DNA from: Frankineae bacterium MT45
GTDB lineage: Bacteria > Actinomycetota > Actinomycetes > Mycobacteriales > Jatrophihabitantaceae
DNA: 64,000 nt
Reading direction: 5' to 3'
Assembly (NCBI GenBank): GCA_900100325.1
Contig: LT629697.1
Span: 3,221,423 to 3,285,422 of the forward strand
The notes beneath the pieces are model-generated. The model was not told the DNA's origin and made no database searches. It was given only the letters and a program-made list of their open reading frames with translations. How positions within the stretch are numbered: position 1 is the first letter of the stretch; each line of letters starts with the position of its first letter. The translations under genes were made by a program, and so were the position numbers. Shown here piece after piece: positions 26,753 to 35,367 of the stretch.

Positions 26753-27278
26753 GCGCCGCGAGCGGCTCGATCAGCCGAACCTGCCGCGGCGGGGACTTCG
26801 GGTCAACTACGACCCGGAGGCCTTCGGCCGCTCCACTGAGAGAATCGCCCGCTTCCTGGGCACCGGTCGCTACCTGGTGCTGCAGACGATCGTCATCGTG
26901 CTCTGGATGGGCTACAACGCCCTCCCAGGCGTGCCGCACTTCGACGGCTACCCGTACCAGTTCCTCACCCTGGTTCTGTCGCTGCAGGCCGCCTACGCCG
27001 CGCCGCTGATCCTGCTCGCCCAGAACCGCCAGGACGACCGGGACCGCGTCAACCTCGAGGCCGACCGCAGCGAAACCCGCCAGTCGATGGCCGACGTGGA
27101 CTACCTGGCCCGCGAGCTGGCCGCGGTACGCATCTCGCTCGGCGAGGTCGTCACCCGTGACTTCCTCCGCTCAGAGCTGGCCCGCGCCATCGAGGATCTC
27201 GGTGAGGACCTGGCCGAGGCCAGTCGCGAGGATGACTTAGACCAGCCGGATCAGCGCCGCGGTCGCGCCCGCGACTAG
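26745..27278 (+). CDS. DUF1003 membrane protein
   Basis: The 177-residue protein contains the DUF1003 core. RIARFLGTGRYLVLQTIVIV is the first membrane helix (about 30-60), then NALPGVPHFDGYPYQFLTLV and LSLQAAYAAPLILLAQNRQD, the second helix and its conserved exit. The acidic C-terminal part is a charged helix that ends in REDDLDQPDQRRG. Function is not established. It overlaps the MgtE-CBS gene by eight bases, so the two are coupled. It may supply the membrane part for that soluble partner. Its 3' end overlaps azlD on the other strand by 42 bases. Confidence 0.88.
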   Translation: MAERRERLDQPNLPRRGLRVNYDPEAFGRSTERIARFLGTGRYLVLQTIVIVLWMGYNALPGVPHFDGYPYQFLTLVLSLQAAYAAPLILLAQNRQDDRDRVNLEADRSETRQSMADVDYLARELAAVRISLGEVVTRDFLRSELARAIEDLGEDLAEASREDDLDQPDQRRGRARD

Positions 27279-27542
27279 CACCACGACGAGAAACGGCGCC
27301 CGCCGCCAGACGGCCACCGCCCCCGCCGCGAAGCCGGCCAGCCGCGCCCCGTCCAGGTCGATGTGCCGTCCGTGGGCGAGTAGTTCGACCACCACCAAGG
27401 CACTGAGGAGCGCCACCGGCAGCACCTCGACGACCTGACGGACCTGGGGCGACTGCAGCAGACGGGCCGGGACGAGGTACCCGGCGAGCTTCAGCAGATA
27501 GCAGCCGGCACAGGTGGCTATCACCAACACCCATAGATTCAC
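27237..27542 (-). CDS. azlD: AzlD-family branched-chain amino acid exporter subunit
   Basis: The 101-residue protein is very hydrophobic, with about four short helices, for example LVIATCAGCYLLKLAGYLVP, VVEVLPVALLSALVVVELLA and FLVVVLVAGATAALIRL. This is the AzlD small subunit that pairs with AzlC to export branched-chain amino acids or analogues. It overlaps azlC by four bases and lies last in the marR-azlC-azlD group. Its 3' end runs 42 bases into the DUF1003 gene on the opposite strand. Confidence 0.85.
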   Translation of the reverse strand: MNLWVLVIATCAGCYLLKLAGYLVPARLLQSPQVRQVVEVLPVALLSALVVVELLAHGRHIDLDGARLAGFAAGAVAVWRRAPFLVVVLVAGATAALIRLV

Positions 27543-28261
27543 GGCAGATCAGGCTCCTCGGCCGGCGCGGCGGCCATCGGGCGGGGCGCGGAGCCAGGGC
27601 CTACGGCGAGCAGCAGCGCCGCACAAGACGCGAGCACCGGCACGCCCGGCGGGGTAAAGGGAATCAGCACCAGCGCGATGAGCGCGGCCAGCAGCGCCAC
27701 GCGACGCTCCAGCGCGCCGCTACGCAACCGCGGAGCCAGCAGGGCGAGAAAGGCGGCCGGCACCACGGCGTCCAGCCCGAACCTGGTTGGGTCGCCCAGC
27801 GCCTGGGCCCCGACCGCGCCGAGGAGGGTGGCCAGATTCCAGAACGCGTAGACGCTGGCGAAGGTCCACCAGAAGGCGAGCCGGCCCAGCTTCGGGCCGG
27901 GCTGGGCGATCGCCATCGCCGTCGACTCATCGATGGTGCCGAGGGCGGCCAGCAGCCGACGCGGCCCGCGGACCCGCAGCAGTGGCGCCAGCCGCATGCC
28001 GTAGAGCGTGTTGCGAGAACCGAGGAGCAGCCCGGAGCCCAGCGCCGTGCCGAGGGTGCCGCCACCGAAGACGACACCCACCACGGCGATCTGGGTGCCC
28101 CCGGTGAAGGCGAGCAGTGACAGCAGCGAGGTCTGCAGGACGCTCAGCCCGGCCGAGACCGAGGAGGCGCCGAAGGCCACGCCGTAGGCCCCGACCGCGA
28201 CGCCGACCCCGAGCGAGTCACCCAGCACGGCGCGCTGCGTCTTCTCCTCCACCGCGCCCAC
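27539..28261 (-). CDS. azlC: AzlC-family branched-chain amino acid exporter
   Basis: The 240 residues show the AzlC pattern: GVAFGASSVSAGLSVLQTSLLSLLAFTGGTQIA (first helices and signature), then SRNTLYGMRLAPLLRVRGPRRLLAALGTIDEST and FWWTFASVYAFWNLATLLGA. This is the larger membrane subunit; its small partner azlD overlaps its stop. A MarR regulator lies directly upstream in the same direction (14-base gap), a common arrangement in which the regulator senses the exported molecule. The real substrate is not known. Confidence 0.9.
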   Translation of the reverse strand: MGAVEEKTQRAVLGDSLGVGVAVGAYGVAFGASSVSAGLSVLQTSLLSLLAFTGGTQIAVVGVVFGGGTLGTALGSGLLLGSRNTLYGMRLAPLLRVRGPRRLLAALGTIDESTAMAIAQPGPKLGRLAFWWTFASVYAFWNLATLLGAVGAQALGDPTRFGLDAVVPAAFLALLAPRLRSGALERRVALLAALIALVLIPFTPPGVPVLASCAALLLAVGPGSAPRPMAAAPAEEPDLP

Positions 28262-28275
28262 GCTAGCCCCGCTGT

Positions 28276-28794
28276 TTAGTCGGGCGGCGAGCCGGCGCGC
28301 TCGGGCCCGCTGCGCCCAGCGGTGACGCGATCGGCCGACGCGGCCTGCACGACCCGGTCGAGCATGGCGCCGAGTGATCGCAGTTCGTCATCGCTGAAGC
28401 GACTCAGCCAGAGCGCCTCGACCCCGGCCAGGTGCACCGGCGTCGCCGCGCGGAGCCGGGCCAGACCCTCCCGGGTCAGCACCGTGTAGGTCCCGCGCGC
28501 ATCACCGGGGTAGGGCTCACGGCTCACCAGCCCCTCCTTCGCCAACCGGTCCACGAGGCGGCTGAGCCCAGAGCGCGAAAGCAGCACGTTGTCGGCCAAT
28601 TGGGCCATCCGCAGCCTCCGCTCCGGAGCCTCGGCGAGCTGTACGAGCACGTCGTACCAGGGCAGCGGCAGCTGGGCCTGCGTCGCCAGGTCGTTGGCCA
28701 GCAGATCATTGACTCGAGCGTGGGCGGTCAGAAAGGAACGCCACACGCCCAGTCGCCAATCCTGCGGGCTGATGGATTCTCCCTCGGGGGTCAT
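28276..28794 (-). CDS. MarR-family transcriptional regulator
   Basis: The 172-residue protein has the winged-helix MarR core: LPLPWYDVLVQLAEAPERRLRMAQLADNVLLSRSGLSRLVDRLAKEGLVSREPYPGDARGTYTVLTREGLARL, where LLSRSGLSRLVDRL is the recognition helix region and DARGTYTVLT the wing. ATG 28794 is chosen over the upstream TTG 28824, as the core starts near residue 35. It is the first gene of marR-azlC-azlD and most likely represses its own operon. The divergent mrp gene starts about 114 bases away. Confidence 0.9.
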   Translation of the reverse strand: MTPEGESISPQDWRLGVWRSFLTAHARVNDLLANDLATQAQLPLPWYDVLVQLAEAPERRLRMAQLADNVLLSRSGLSRLVDRLAKEGLVSREPYPGDARGTYTVLTREGLARLRAATPVHLAGVEALWLSRFSDDELRSLGAMLDRVVQAASADRVTAGRSGPERAGSPPD

Positions 28795-28908
28795 GGCTGG
28801 GAATTCTAGACAGTCAGTAACCAATGCCGTACAGGGAGCGTCATACGCAAGATCACACTCGCGGTCGTGGATGCCGCCGATTCGCCACTACGCCGTAGGA
28901 TCATCGGC

Positions 28909-30042
28909 GTGCCTCAACCTGAAGAATCCGCGATCCGTGCTGCCCTGGCGACGGTGCAGGACCCCGAAATTCGCAAGCCCATCACCGACCTCGGAATGGT
29001 CGAACGCGTCGAGACGAGCGCCGACGGCTTCGTCGCGGTGCACGTACTGCTGACGGTCGCCGGCTGCCCGATGAAGGAGCAGCTCACCAAGGACGTGACC
29101 GAGGCCGTGCGCCGGGTCGAGGGTGTCTCCCAGGTACAGGTGAACCTCGGGGTGATGACCGACGCCCAGCGCACCGAGCTGCGCCAGTCACTGAAGGGTG
29201 ACGCCCCGGCCAACGAGATTCCCTTTGCCCAGCCGGGCTCCCGCACGCGCGTCTACGCGGTCGCCTCCGGCAAGGGTGGTGTCGGCAAGTCGTCGGTGAC
29301 GGTGAACCTGGCCGTTGCCCTGGCCGAGCAGGGCCTCTCGGTCGGTGTCCTCGACGCCGACATCTATGGCTTCTCGGTGCCCCGCATGCTCGGCGTCCAG
29401 CACAAGCCGACGCAGGTCGAGACGATGATCATGCCGCCGATCTCGCACAACGTGAAGGTCATCTCCATCGGCATGTTCACCCCGGGCAACACCGCCGTCG
29501 TCTGGCGCGGCCCGATGCTGCACCGTGCCCTCCAGCAGTTCCTGGCCGACGTCTTCTGGGGCGATCTGGACGTGCTGCTGATGGATCTCCCGCCGGGCAC
29601 CGGCGACATCGCCATCTCGGTCGCCCAGCTCGTTCCGTCGGCCGAACTGCTGGTCGTGACGACCCCGCAGCTCGCGGCCCGGGAAGTGGCCGAGCGGGCC
29701 GGCTCCATCGCCCTGCAGACGCACCAGCAGATCGTTGGCGTCGTCGAGAACATGAGCTGGCTCGAGATGCCGGACGGCTCGAAGATGGAGCTCTTCGGCA
29801 GCGGCGGCGGGCAGGCGGTGGCCGATTCACTGGCCGCCTCCACCGGTACCCGGGTGCCGCTGCTGGGTCAGATCCCGATCGACCAGGCCGTCCGCGAAGG
29901 CGGCGACGACGGCACGCCAGTTGTGCTGGCCCATCCGGAGTCGGCGGCCGCCGAGGCGATGCGCGAAGTGGCGAAGAAGCTGGCCGGTCGTCAGCACAGC
30001 CTGGTCGGGCGCTCGCTCGGACTCAGCCCGGCTCGCGGCTAG
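28909..30042 (+). CDS. mrp: Mrp/NBP35-type iron-sulfur carrier ATPase, no CxxC
   Basis: Mrp/ApbC proteins carry Fe-S clusters to target proteins. The 377-residue product has an N-terminal MIP18 domain (VQDPEIRKPITDLGMVERVE, with Cys in VAGCPMKEQ) and a P-loop ATPase with the deviant Walker A SGKGGVGKSSV near 123 and VLDADIYGFS. The usual CxxC that binds the cluster in Escherichia coli is replaced by ENMSWLEMPDGSKMELFG, as in other actinobacterial Mrp proteins. The GTG at 28909 is preferred because the MIP18 domain begins there and a GTAGGA site precedes it; the frame opens at GTG 28867. Confidence 0.88.
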   Translation: MPQPEESAIRAALATVQDPEIRKPITDLGMVERVETSADGFVAVHVLLTVAGCPMKEQLTKDVTEAVRRVEGVSQVQVNLGVMTDAQRTELRQSLKGDAPANEIPFAQPGSRTRVYAVASGKGGVGKSSVTVNLAVALAEQGLSVGVLDADIYGFSVPRMLGVQHKPTQVETMIMPPISHNVKVISIGMFTPGNTAVVWRGPMLHRALQQFLADVFWGDLDVLLMDLPPGTGDIAISVAQLVPSAELLVVTTPQLAAREVAERAGSIALQTHQQIVGVVENMSWLEMPDGSKMELFGSGGGQAVADSLAASTGTRVPLLGQIPIDQAVREGGDDGTPVVLAHPESAAAEAMREVAKKLAGRQHSLVGRSLGLSPARG

Positions 30043-30054
30043 TAGCAGCCCACG

Positions 30055-30087
30055 GCACGGCCGGGTAACTGCGACTGAGGGCCGTGC
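30055..30087. terminator. Hairpin between the converging mrp and tatB genes
   Basis: Arms GCACGGCC (30055-30062) and GGCCGTGC (30080-30087) are perfect, with a 17-base loop. It lies just after the mrp stop and against the tatB stop, so it could serve both directions. There is no T tract, so its strength is uncertain. Confidence 0.45.
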
Positions 30088-30480
30088 TCAGGTCGCATCG
30101 TCGTCGAACGGCGCGATCGCACCCTTCTCCAACGACACCGGCGGCAGTGGTGCCGCAGCCGGTGGAGCGGAGAGCGGCGGGGCCGACTGGGGCTTCTGCG
30201 CCACCTCACCGGCCGTCGAATCGGTCTCGTCGAAGAGCGCCTTCATGAGCGCACTCCGCGGATTCAACGAGCGCAGTTCACGCAGCGCGTCCAGGTTCAG
30301 GTCGGCCAGATCCGGACCGAGCTCGTCGCGGAACTGGCCGCGGGCACCGTTGGCCATCTCGCGCAGGGAGCGGATCATCCGGGCGGCGTCGCGGGCGTGC
30401 TGCGGCAACTTCTCCGGGCCGATCACGATGAGCGCGACGAAGCCGAGAACCACCAGCTCCAGCGGCCCGATGTTGAACAT
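30088..30480 (-). CDS. tatB: Sec-independent (Tat) translocase protein TatB
   Basis: The 130-residue protein begins with the TatA/B helix MFNIGPLELVVLGFVALIVI, followed by GPEKLP and an amphipathic helix QHARDAARMIRSLREMANGA. Together with an acidic region and a Pro-rich tail this fits TatB rather than TatA. TatB forms the substrate receptor with TatC. The gene follows htrA after 38 bases in the same direction, in the sigE-anti-sigma-htrA-tatB order known from Mycobacterium tuberculosis. TatA and TatC are not in the window. Confidence 0.93.
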   Translation of the reverse strand: MFNIGPLELVVLGFVALIVIGPEKLPQHARDAARMIRSLREMANGARGQFRDELGPDLADLNLDALRELRSLNPRSALMKALFDETDSTAGEVAQKPQSAPPLSAPPAAAPLPPVSLEKGAIAPFDDDAT

Positions 30481-30518
30481 GCTTGGAGTCTAGGCGACTT
30501 AGCCCATGACCGGTCGGC

Positions 30519-32222
30519 TCAGGCCGATCCGAGGGTGACCGGGATATCCAGCTCCTTGGCCCCGCGCCAGATGTGCAGCTTCACCACGTCACCCGGCTTG
30601 TCGTTCTGCACCTCGACGCTGAGCATGTCGGCCGAGAGGATCGCGTTGCCGTCGACCGCGGTGATGACGTCAGCCGCCTTCACACCGGCCTTGTCCGACG
30701 GTCCACCCGGGCTCACCTGGACGACGTAGGCGCCATCCCGCGTGCCGTCGGTGACGCTGCGGGCCGAGAGTCCGATCGAGGTGTGCACGACCTTGCCCGT
30801 CTTGATCAACTGGGTGGCGATGGAGCGGGCGAAGTTGATGGGGATCGCGAAACCCAGGCCGATGCTGCCGCCCGAGCTGCCGGAGTCCGTCCCGAGCGAG
30901 GCGATGGCCGAGTTGATGCCGATGATGGCCCCGGTGGAGTCGACCAGCGCACCGCCGGAGTTGCCCGGGTTGATCGCGGCGTCGGTCTGGATGGCGCTGA
31001 CCACCGCGTCGGTGTCGCTCCCCTCGCCCGACAGGTGTACCGGGCGATTCAGAGCGGAGACGATGCCAGTCGTGACCGTGCCCGTGAGACCGAGTGGCGA
31101 CCCGATCGCCACGACCGGATCGCCGACCGCGATCTTTGACGAATCGCCTAGCGTCGCGACGGTGATGTGGCTGTTGGTGACCTTCAGGACGGCGAGGTCG
31201 GTCATCGGGTCGCGCCCGACGATCTTCGCGGCCTCGGTCGAGTTGTCGCTGAACGTCACCTTGATCGTGCCGTCGCTGGCCGCGGCCGAGATCACGTGGT
31301 TGTTGGTGAGGATGTAGCCGCTCTTGTCGATGATCACGCCGGAGCCGGTGCCGGCCTCGGTCGAGGTGCGGATGTCGATGGAGACCACAGCCGGCGATAC
31401 CCGCTTCGCGATGTCGGCCACCGAACCGGGGGCGCGCACGATCGCGTTGGAACCCTCGGCCAGCTTGACGTGACTGTCGTGGACGGCGTCGGCGGCCCGG
31501 TGCGCGAGCCAGAAGCCGACTCCTCCGCCGAGTACGCCGGCCAGCAGCGCGACGACGATCGACAGGGTCAGCGCCCGCAACCCGAAGCGCGCGTGCCGGC
31601 CACCGGTCGACTTCTCGGAGGACGCCTCCTCAACCGGCTCAACGATGGCATCAGGATCCGTCTCGACGTCCTCTTCAGGTTCAACCTGAGTGAGGCTTCC
31701 CGCCGTAAAGACGGCCGGACGTCCGAGCCAGGCCACCGAGTTCGGGTCACGCCACGGGTCGGCGGCGGCGTTCGCCCGCCACCACGGCGATCCGGGCTCG
31801 TTGCGAGCCAGCAGCCGGGAGCCGGCCGGCGCTGCGAAGCCTCGCTCATCGGCGTCGGCCGAACGTCCGAAGGCCGAACTCAGCGCCGGGTGCACGGGGG
31901 CAGCGATCGGGGTGTGGCGGGGATCGAGGCGCTCACCCAGCGGGGCGTTGAACTCCAGCGTCGCTCCGGCCGGGCGACCGAAGGCGGCCTGCTCGGCTGG
32001 TGAGGCCACCGGCGGCGCAGGACGCGGCTGCGGTGGAGCCGGGGCCACGCTGAAGGAGCTCGACACCCCCGGGGGGCGCGCATAAGCGCCCGACCCATCC
32101 GGCGCGGGGGCAGGGTCGCCCTGCTTGCGCAGGCTGTACTGAGGCTGATCCGGGTTCACCTCAGCGGCGCTCGCGTGCTTTCCAGCCGAATCGGCCGGCA
32201 CGGCGTCGTCGTTGTCGGTCAT
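30519..32222 (-). CDS. htrA: HtrA/DegP-type membrane serine protease with PDZ domain
   Basis: The 567-residue protein has a long Pro/Ala-rich cytoplasmic tail (1-210) ending near RHARFGLRALTL, a single membrane helix at about 215-240 (SIVVALLAGVLGGGVGFWLA), a trypsin-like domain with His in TNNHVISA, Asp in DPMTDLAVLK and Ser in NPGNSGGALV, and a C-terminal PDZ domain (about 470-560). It degrades misfolded envelope proteins. The start has a good GAGGAG site seven bases upstream. It lies downstream of the sigma/anti-sigma pair and upstream of tatB, as in the mycobacterial SigE locus, and probably takes part in cell-envelope stress response. Confidence 0.95.
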   Translation of the reverse strand: MTDNDDAVPADSAGKHASAAEVNPDQPQYSLRKQGDPAPAPDGSGAYARPPGVSSSFSVAPAPPQPRPAPPVASPAEQAAFGRPAGATLEFNAPLGERLDPRHTPIAAPVHPALSSAFGRSADADERGFAAPAGSRLLARNEPGSPWWRANAAADPWRDPNSVAWLGRPAVFTAGSLTQVEPEEDVETDPDAIVEPVEEASSEKSTGGRHARFGLRALTLSIVVALLAGVLGGGVGFWLAHRAADAVHDSHVKLAEGSNAIVRAPGSVADIAKRVSPAVVSIDIRTSTEAGTGSGVIIDKSGYILTNNHVISAAASDGTIKVTFSDNSTEAAKIVGRDPMTDLAVLKVTNSHITVATLGDSSKIAVGDPVVAIGSPLGLTGTVTTGIVSALNRPVHLSGEGSDTDAVVSAIQTDAAINPGNSGGALVDSTGAIIGINSAIASLGTDSGSSGGSIGLGFAIPINFARSIATQLIKTGKVVHTSIGLSARSVTDGTRDGAYVVQVSPGGPSDKAGVKAADVITAVDGNAILSADMLSVEVQNDKPGDVVKLHIWRGAKELDIPVTLGSA

Positions 32223-32418
32223 CGATCTCCTCAGTGCGGTCCACCGCGTTCGTCACGATTCTGCCAGCGCGGAGCGGAGTGCGCCCCACAGGCGGCGACC
32301 AACCCGGCAGAGCTCGACTACATGCGGACGGACAGGTGCTGTCTGGTGACGGTAACGACGCCACCTATGCGGCAGCTGAAGGCCCGAGCTGGAGCAGCAC
32401 CGCGGCGGCTACGGCGGC

Positions 32419-33009
32419 TCAGGCGTGGCTGAGGCCGACCAGGCTCGGCATCGACGGCGTGGCGGCGTCCGAAGTTCCGGAGTACGCGGCTCCGGCATAC
32501 GCGGCATCCGAGAAGGCGGCCGGGACGAAGAGCGCCGGAGCCGACGGGGCCGGCGCGTCCTGGGCGACCTGTGACGGCCCGGCCGCAACGGCGACACTGG
32601 CAGCACCCACCGAGACGAAGGCAGCGGCCGTGACCAGCAGCGCCCGGGAGTGCCGCCGGACCGAGTGCTGCGGTGCCGCTCCTGGCGGCTGGGTCCGGGG
32701 CGCCTGCGGCGAAGCCGGCCTGAAAGTAGGGAAGACCGCGGTCCCCTCCGGGGAGAGGGTGAAGTCGTTGGGCGGTAGTTCGGTGGTCTGCGGGACCTCG
32801 CGCAGCCGCTGCATCAGGCCGGACGGCAGCGTCGGCGCAGCGGCGCGCCGCAGGGCCCAGGCCGCCTCCTGCTGCTCCTGCACCGCACGGCGGCACTCGG
32901 CGCAGCTGGCCAGGTGACGCTCGGCCCGCAGCCGGGCCGGCGCATTCAATGCGGAGTCGGCGCAGGCCGCCACCGCCTCGTCAGAGAGATGCTGGGGGGC
33001 GAAGTTCAT
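32419..33009 (-). CDS. Membrane anti-sigma factor (zinc-finger, RseA-type)
   Basis: The 196-residue protein begins with a ZAS/zf-HC2 domain: [20 protein letters not shown] and the metal motif H-x3-C-x2-C in [14 protein letters not shown] (about 30-43). A Pro-rich linker leads to one membrane helix around 143-161 ([20 protein letters not shown]). Such proteins hold an ECF sigma factor inactive at the membrane. The start overlaps the stop of the sigma gene by four bases, which ensures coupled translation. HtrA downstream may be the protease affected by or acting on it. Confidence 0.92.
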   Translation of the reverse strand: MNFAPQHLSDEAVAACADSALNAPARLRAERHLASCAECRRAVQEQQEAAWALRRAAAPTLPSGLMQRLREVPQTTELPPNDFTLSPEGTAVFPTFRPASPQAPRTQPPGAAPQHSVRRHSRALLVTAAAFVSVGAASVAVAAGPSQVAQDAPAPSAPALFVPAAFSDAAYAGAAYSGTSDAATPSMPSLVGLSHA

Positions 33010-33680
33010 CGCAGCACCCCCGTCAGACCGTCCAGGCCAGCGGTCGCGTCGGCATCGGTGGCGGCAGCGAACTCCGCCTCGTCCATGCCCGGCTCGGCCG
33101 GACGCAGCCCCGGCGCGCGGTGAGCCAGCGCCTCGCGCAGCAGCACCCGGCCCCGGTGAATGCGCGAGCGCACGGTTCCCACCTTGATGCCCAGGGTGGC
33201 GGCGATCTCCTCGTAGGAGAGCTCCTCCAGATCACAGAGGACGACGGCGGCGCGGAAATCAGCCGGCAGCGCGTCGAGGGCCTTCTCGATCTCGGGGTCG
33301 AGGTGAAGTTCGGCGTAAGCCTGCTCGGGGCCAGCGGAGTTGGAGGCGAGGCGCTCACCGGCGTCCTCGGGGAGGGCGTCAAAGCGGATCCGCTGCCGGC
33401 GACGGACCATGTCCAGGAAGAGATTGGTGGTGATGCGGTGCAGCCACCCCTCGAAGGTGCCGGGTGAGTACTGGGCGAGCGAGCGGAACACCCGGACGAA
33501 GGTCTCCTGGGTCAGGTCCTCGGCGTCGGCGCGGTTACCCGAGAGGCGGTAGGCCAGGCGATACACGCGATCGGCGTGCTCCCGCACCACCTCGTCCCAC
33601 GACGGCGGGGTCCAGCCACTCGGGGCCACAGCGGGCTCGGCGGCAGCGTCGGCCGGCAGGTCCACAGCTCGGTGGTTCAC
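33006..33680 (-). CDS. sigE: ECF RNA polymerase sigma factor, SigE-type
   Basis: The 224 residues carry the two ECF domains. Region 2 contains [34 protein letters not shown] and [20 protein letters not shown]. Region 4 contains [44 protein letters not shown]. It is followed by its anti-sigma factor and htrA, matching the mycobacterial sigE envelope-stress locus. The O-methyltransferase and decarboxylase genes lie on the other side. A promoter of the type such sigma factors read is found just upstream, so positive self-regulation is likely. Confidence 0.95.
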   Translation of the reverse strand: MNHRAVDLPADAAAEPAVAPSGWTPPSWDEVVREHADRVYRLAYRLSGNRADAEDLTQETFVRVFRSLAQYSPGTFEGWLHRITTNLFLDMVRRRQRIRFDALPEDAGERLASNSAGPEQAYAELHLDPEIEKALDALPADFRAAVVLCDLEELSYEEIAATLGIKVGTVRSRIHRGRVLLREALAHRAPGLRPAEPGMDEAEFAAATDADATAGLDGLTGVLR

Positions 33681-33743
33681 GCGATGTTCCCTTCTCGCAG
33701 CCGAAGAAATACGACTGCTCTGCGAACTTCAACTAAGACGAGG

Positions 33744-33769
33744 AACGTCCCATTCCGGCTTCGAGTTCC
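33744..33769 (-). promoter_or_regulatory. ECF-type promoter upstream of sigE
   Basis: On the minus strand, GGAACT (33769-33764) and CGTT (33747-33744) are separated by exactly 16 bases. This is the SigE/RpoE-type consensus GGAAC-N16/17-CGTT. The expected start site lies about 57 bases before the sigE start codon at 33680. No second perfect match was noticed upstream of the other minus-strand genes of this block. Confidence 0.7.
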
Positions 33770-33926
33770 CGATCCAACGGCTGCGATCGGCTCCCCGGGG
33801 TCGGCCCCGGCTTGGCTCGACGGGCTCAAGTGCCCGTCCGTAGGCATTGTGGCGCGGCTTCCCTGACACAACGGTGAGATGTTTCTGTGGGCTGCGTGTG
33901 AGAGATCGGGTATCTAGTCTGAGTGC

Positions 33927-35306
33927 ATGTCCGGTTACGAAGCGATGCACACCTCAACCCCCGACAGCGAGGCCACCGCCAGGGCGCTCAGCGACTACTG
34001 CCTCGGCCGGCTGGCCATGGACGCTCCCCTGGACCGTCCAGTGGCGCCGGCCGAACTCGCCGCCGCCGCCGGCGCGACCGTCACCGCCGAGGGCCTCGGC
34101 AGCGCGGAGGCCCTGCGTCTGTGGGCGGACGTGCTGGGGCCGGCCTGCATCTCCGTCGACCATCCCCGCTTCCTCTCCTTCATCCCGAGTGCCCCGACCA
34201 AGGCCGCCGTCTCCTTCGACATGCTTCTTGGTGCCTCCAGCATCTACGGCGGCTCGTGGCTGGAGAGTTCCGGCGCCGTCTACGCCGAGAATCAAGCACT
34301 CAGCTGGATCGCCGAGCTCGTCGGGCTTCCCGAGGAGGCGGGCGGGGTCTTCGTGCAGGGCGGCACAGTCGGCAACCTCTCGGCGCTGGTCGCCGCCCGC
34401 GAGTGGGCGCTGAGCCGGCGCAGCGGGGTGCGCCCCGACCGCTGGGCGGTCTGCGTCACCGCCGAGACGCACTCGTCGGTGAAGCATGCGCTGCGGGTAG
34501 TGATGGACGTCGACGTCATCGAGATTCCCGGCGACGAACGTGGCCGCATGGTCGGCGCCACGCTGCGCCGGGTCATCAGCGAACTCTCGCCAACCATGGT
34601 CGACGGCATCTTCGCCGTGGTGGCCACGGCCGGCACCACCAATCTCGGAGTGGTCGACGATATCGACGGGATCGCCGACGTCGTGGCCGAGCACGGCTGG
34701 TGGCTGCACGTGGACGGCGCCTACGGCGGGGCCGCGCTGGCCGCTCCCAGCGCGCGGCCCCTCTTCGCCGGGGTGGAGCGGGCCGACTCCTTCATCGTTG
34801 ACCCGCACAAATGGTTCTTCGCCCCCTTCGACTCCTGTGCGCTGATCTACCGTGACCCCCGGCAGGGGCATGCCGCACATACCCAGCGGGCCGGCTACCT
34901 CGACCCGGTCACCATCGACGGTGAGTGGAATCCCTCGGATTTCTCTATTCAACTGAGCCGCCGGGCCCGCGGCCTGCCGTTCTGGTTCTCCCTCGCCGTG
35001 CACGGCACCGACGCCTACCGGGACGCGGTGGAGCACACCCTGGAGGTGGCCCGCAGCGCCGCTCAACTGATCCGCGACGCCCCGCATCTTCGGCTACTCG
35101 TGGAGCCGGATCTGTCGGTGGTGATCTTCGAACGTCTCGGCTGGGACGACGCGGACTACACCCGGTGGAGTGCGCGGCTGCTCGAGGAGCAGGTGGCCTT
35201 GGTGACGCCGACGAAGCACCACGGCCGGGTCTGCACCCGGTTCGCCATCGTCAACCCGCGCACCAGCGTCGCCGACATCGAGATGCTCATCGACTCGATG
35301 CGCTGA
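33927..35306 (+). CDS. PLP-dependent amino-acid decarboxylase (group II)
   Basis: The 459-residue protein matches group II pyridoxal-phosphate decarboxylases (aromatic amino acid, glutamate and related). Landmarks are FVQGGTVGNLSALVAAREWA, HSSVKHALRV, VVATAGTTNLGVVDDI, HVDGAYGGAAL, and the PLP lysine in DSFIVDPHKWFFAPFDSCAL. The C-terminal domain is complete. The substrate cannot be fixed. ATG 33927 is likely, as the enzyme core begins within 20 residues. It starts about 250 bases from sigE on the opposite strand, so the two genes are divergent; the intervening region contains the sigE promoter. Confidence 0.9.
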   Translation: MSGYEAMHTSTPDSEATARALSDYCLGRLAMDAPLDRPVAPAELAAAAGATVTAEGLGSAEALRLWADVLGPACISVDHPRFLSFIPSAPTKAAVSFDMLLGASSIYGGSWLESSGAVYAENQALSWIAELVGLPEEAGGVFVQGGTVGNLSALVAAREWALSRRSGVRPDRWAVCVTAETHSSVKHALRVVMDVDVIEIPGDERGRMVGATLRRVISELSPTMVDGIFAVVATAGTTNLGVVDDIDGIADVVAEHGWWLHVDGAYGGAALAAPSARPLFAGVERADSFIVDPHKWFFAPFDSCALIYRDPRQGHAAHTQRAGYLDPVTIDGEWNPSDFSIQLSRRARGLPFWFSLAVHGTDAYRDAVEHTLEVARSAAQLIRDAPHLRLLVEPDLSVVIFERLGWDDADYTRWSARLLEEQVALVTPTKHHGRVCTRFAIVNPRTSVADIEMLIDSMR

Positions 35307-35367
35307 AACCCCCGAAACTCGCAGGCATGCACGGATTTGGCCGGTCCGCCGGATAGCATCGTCAACT

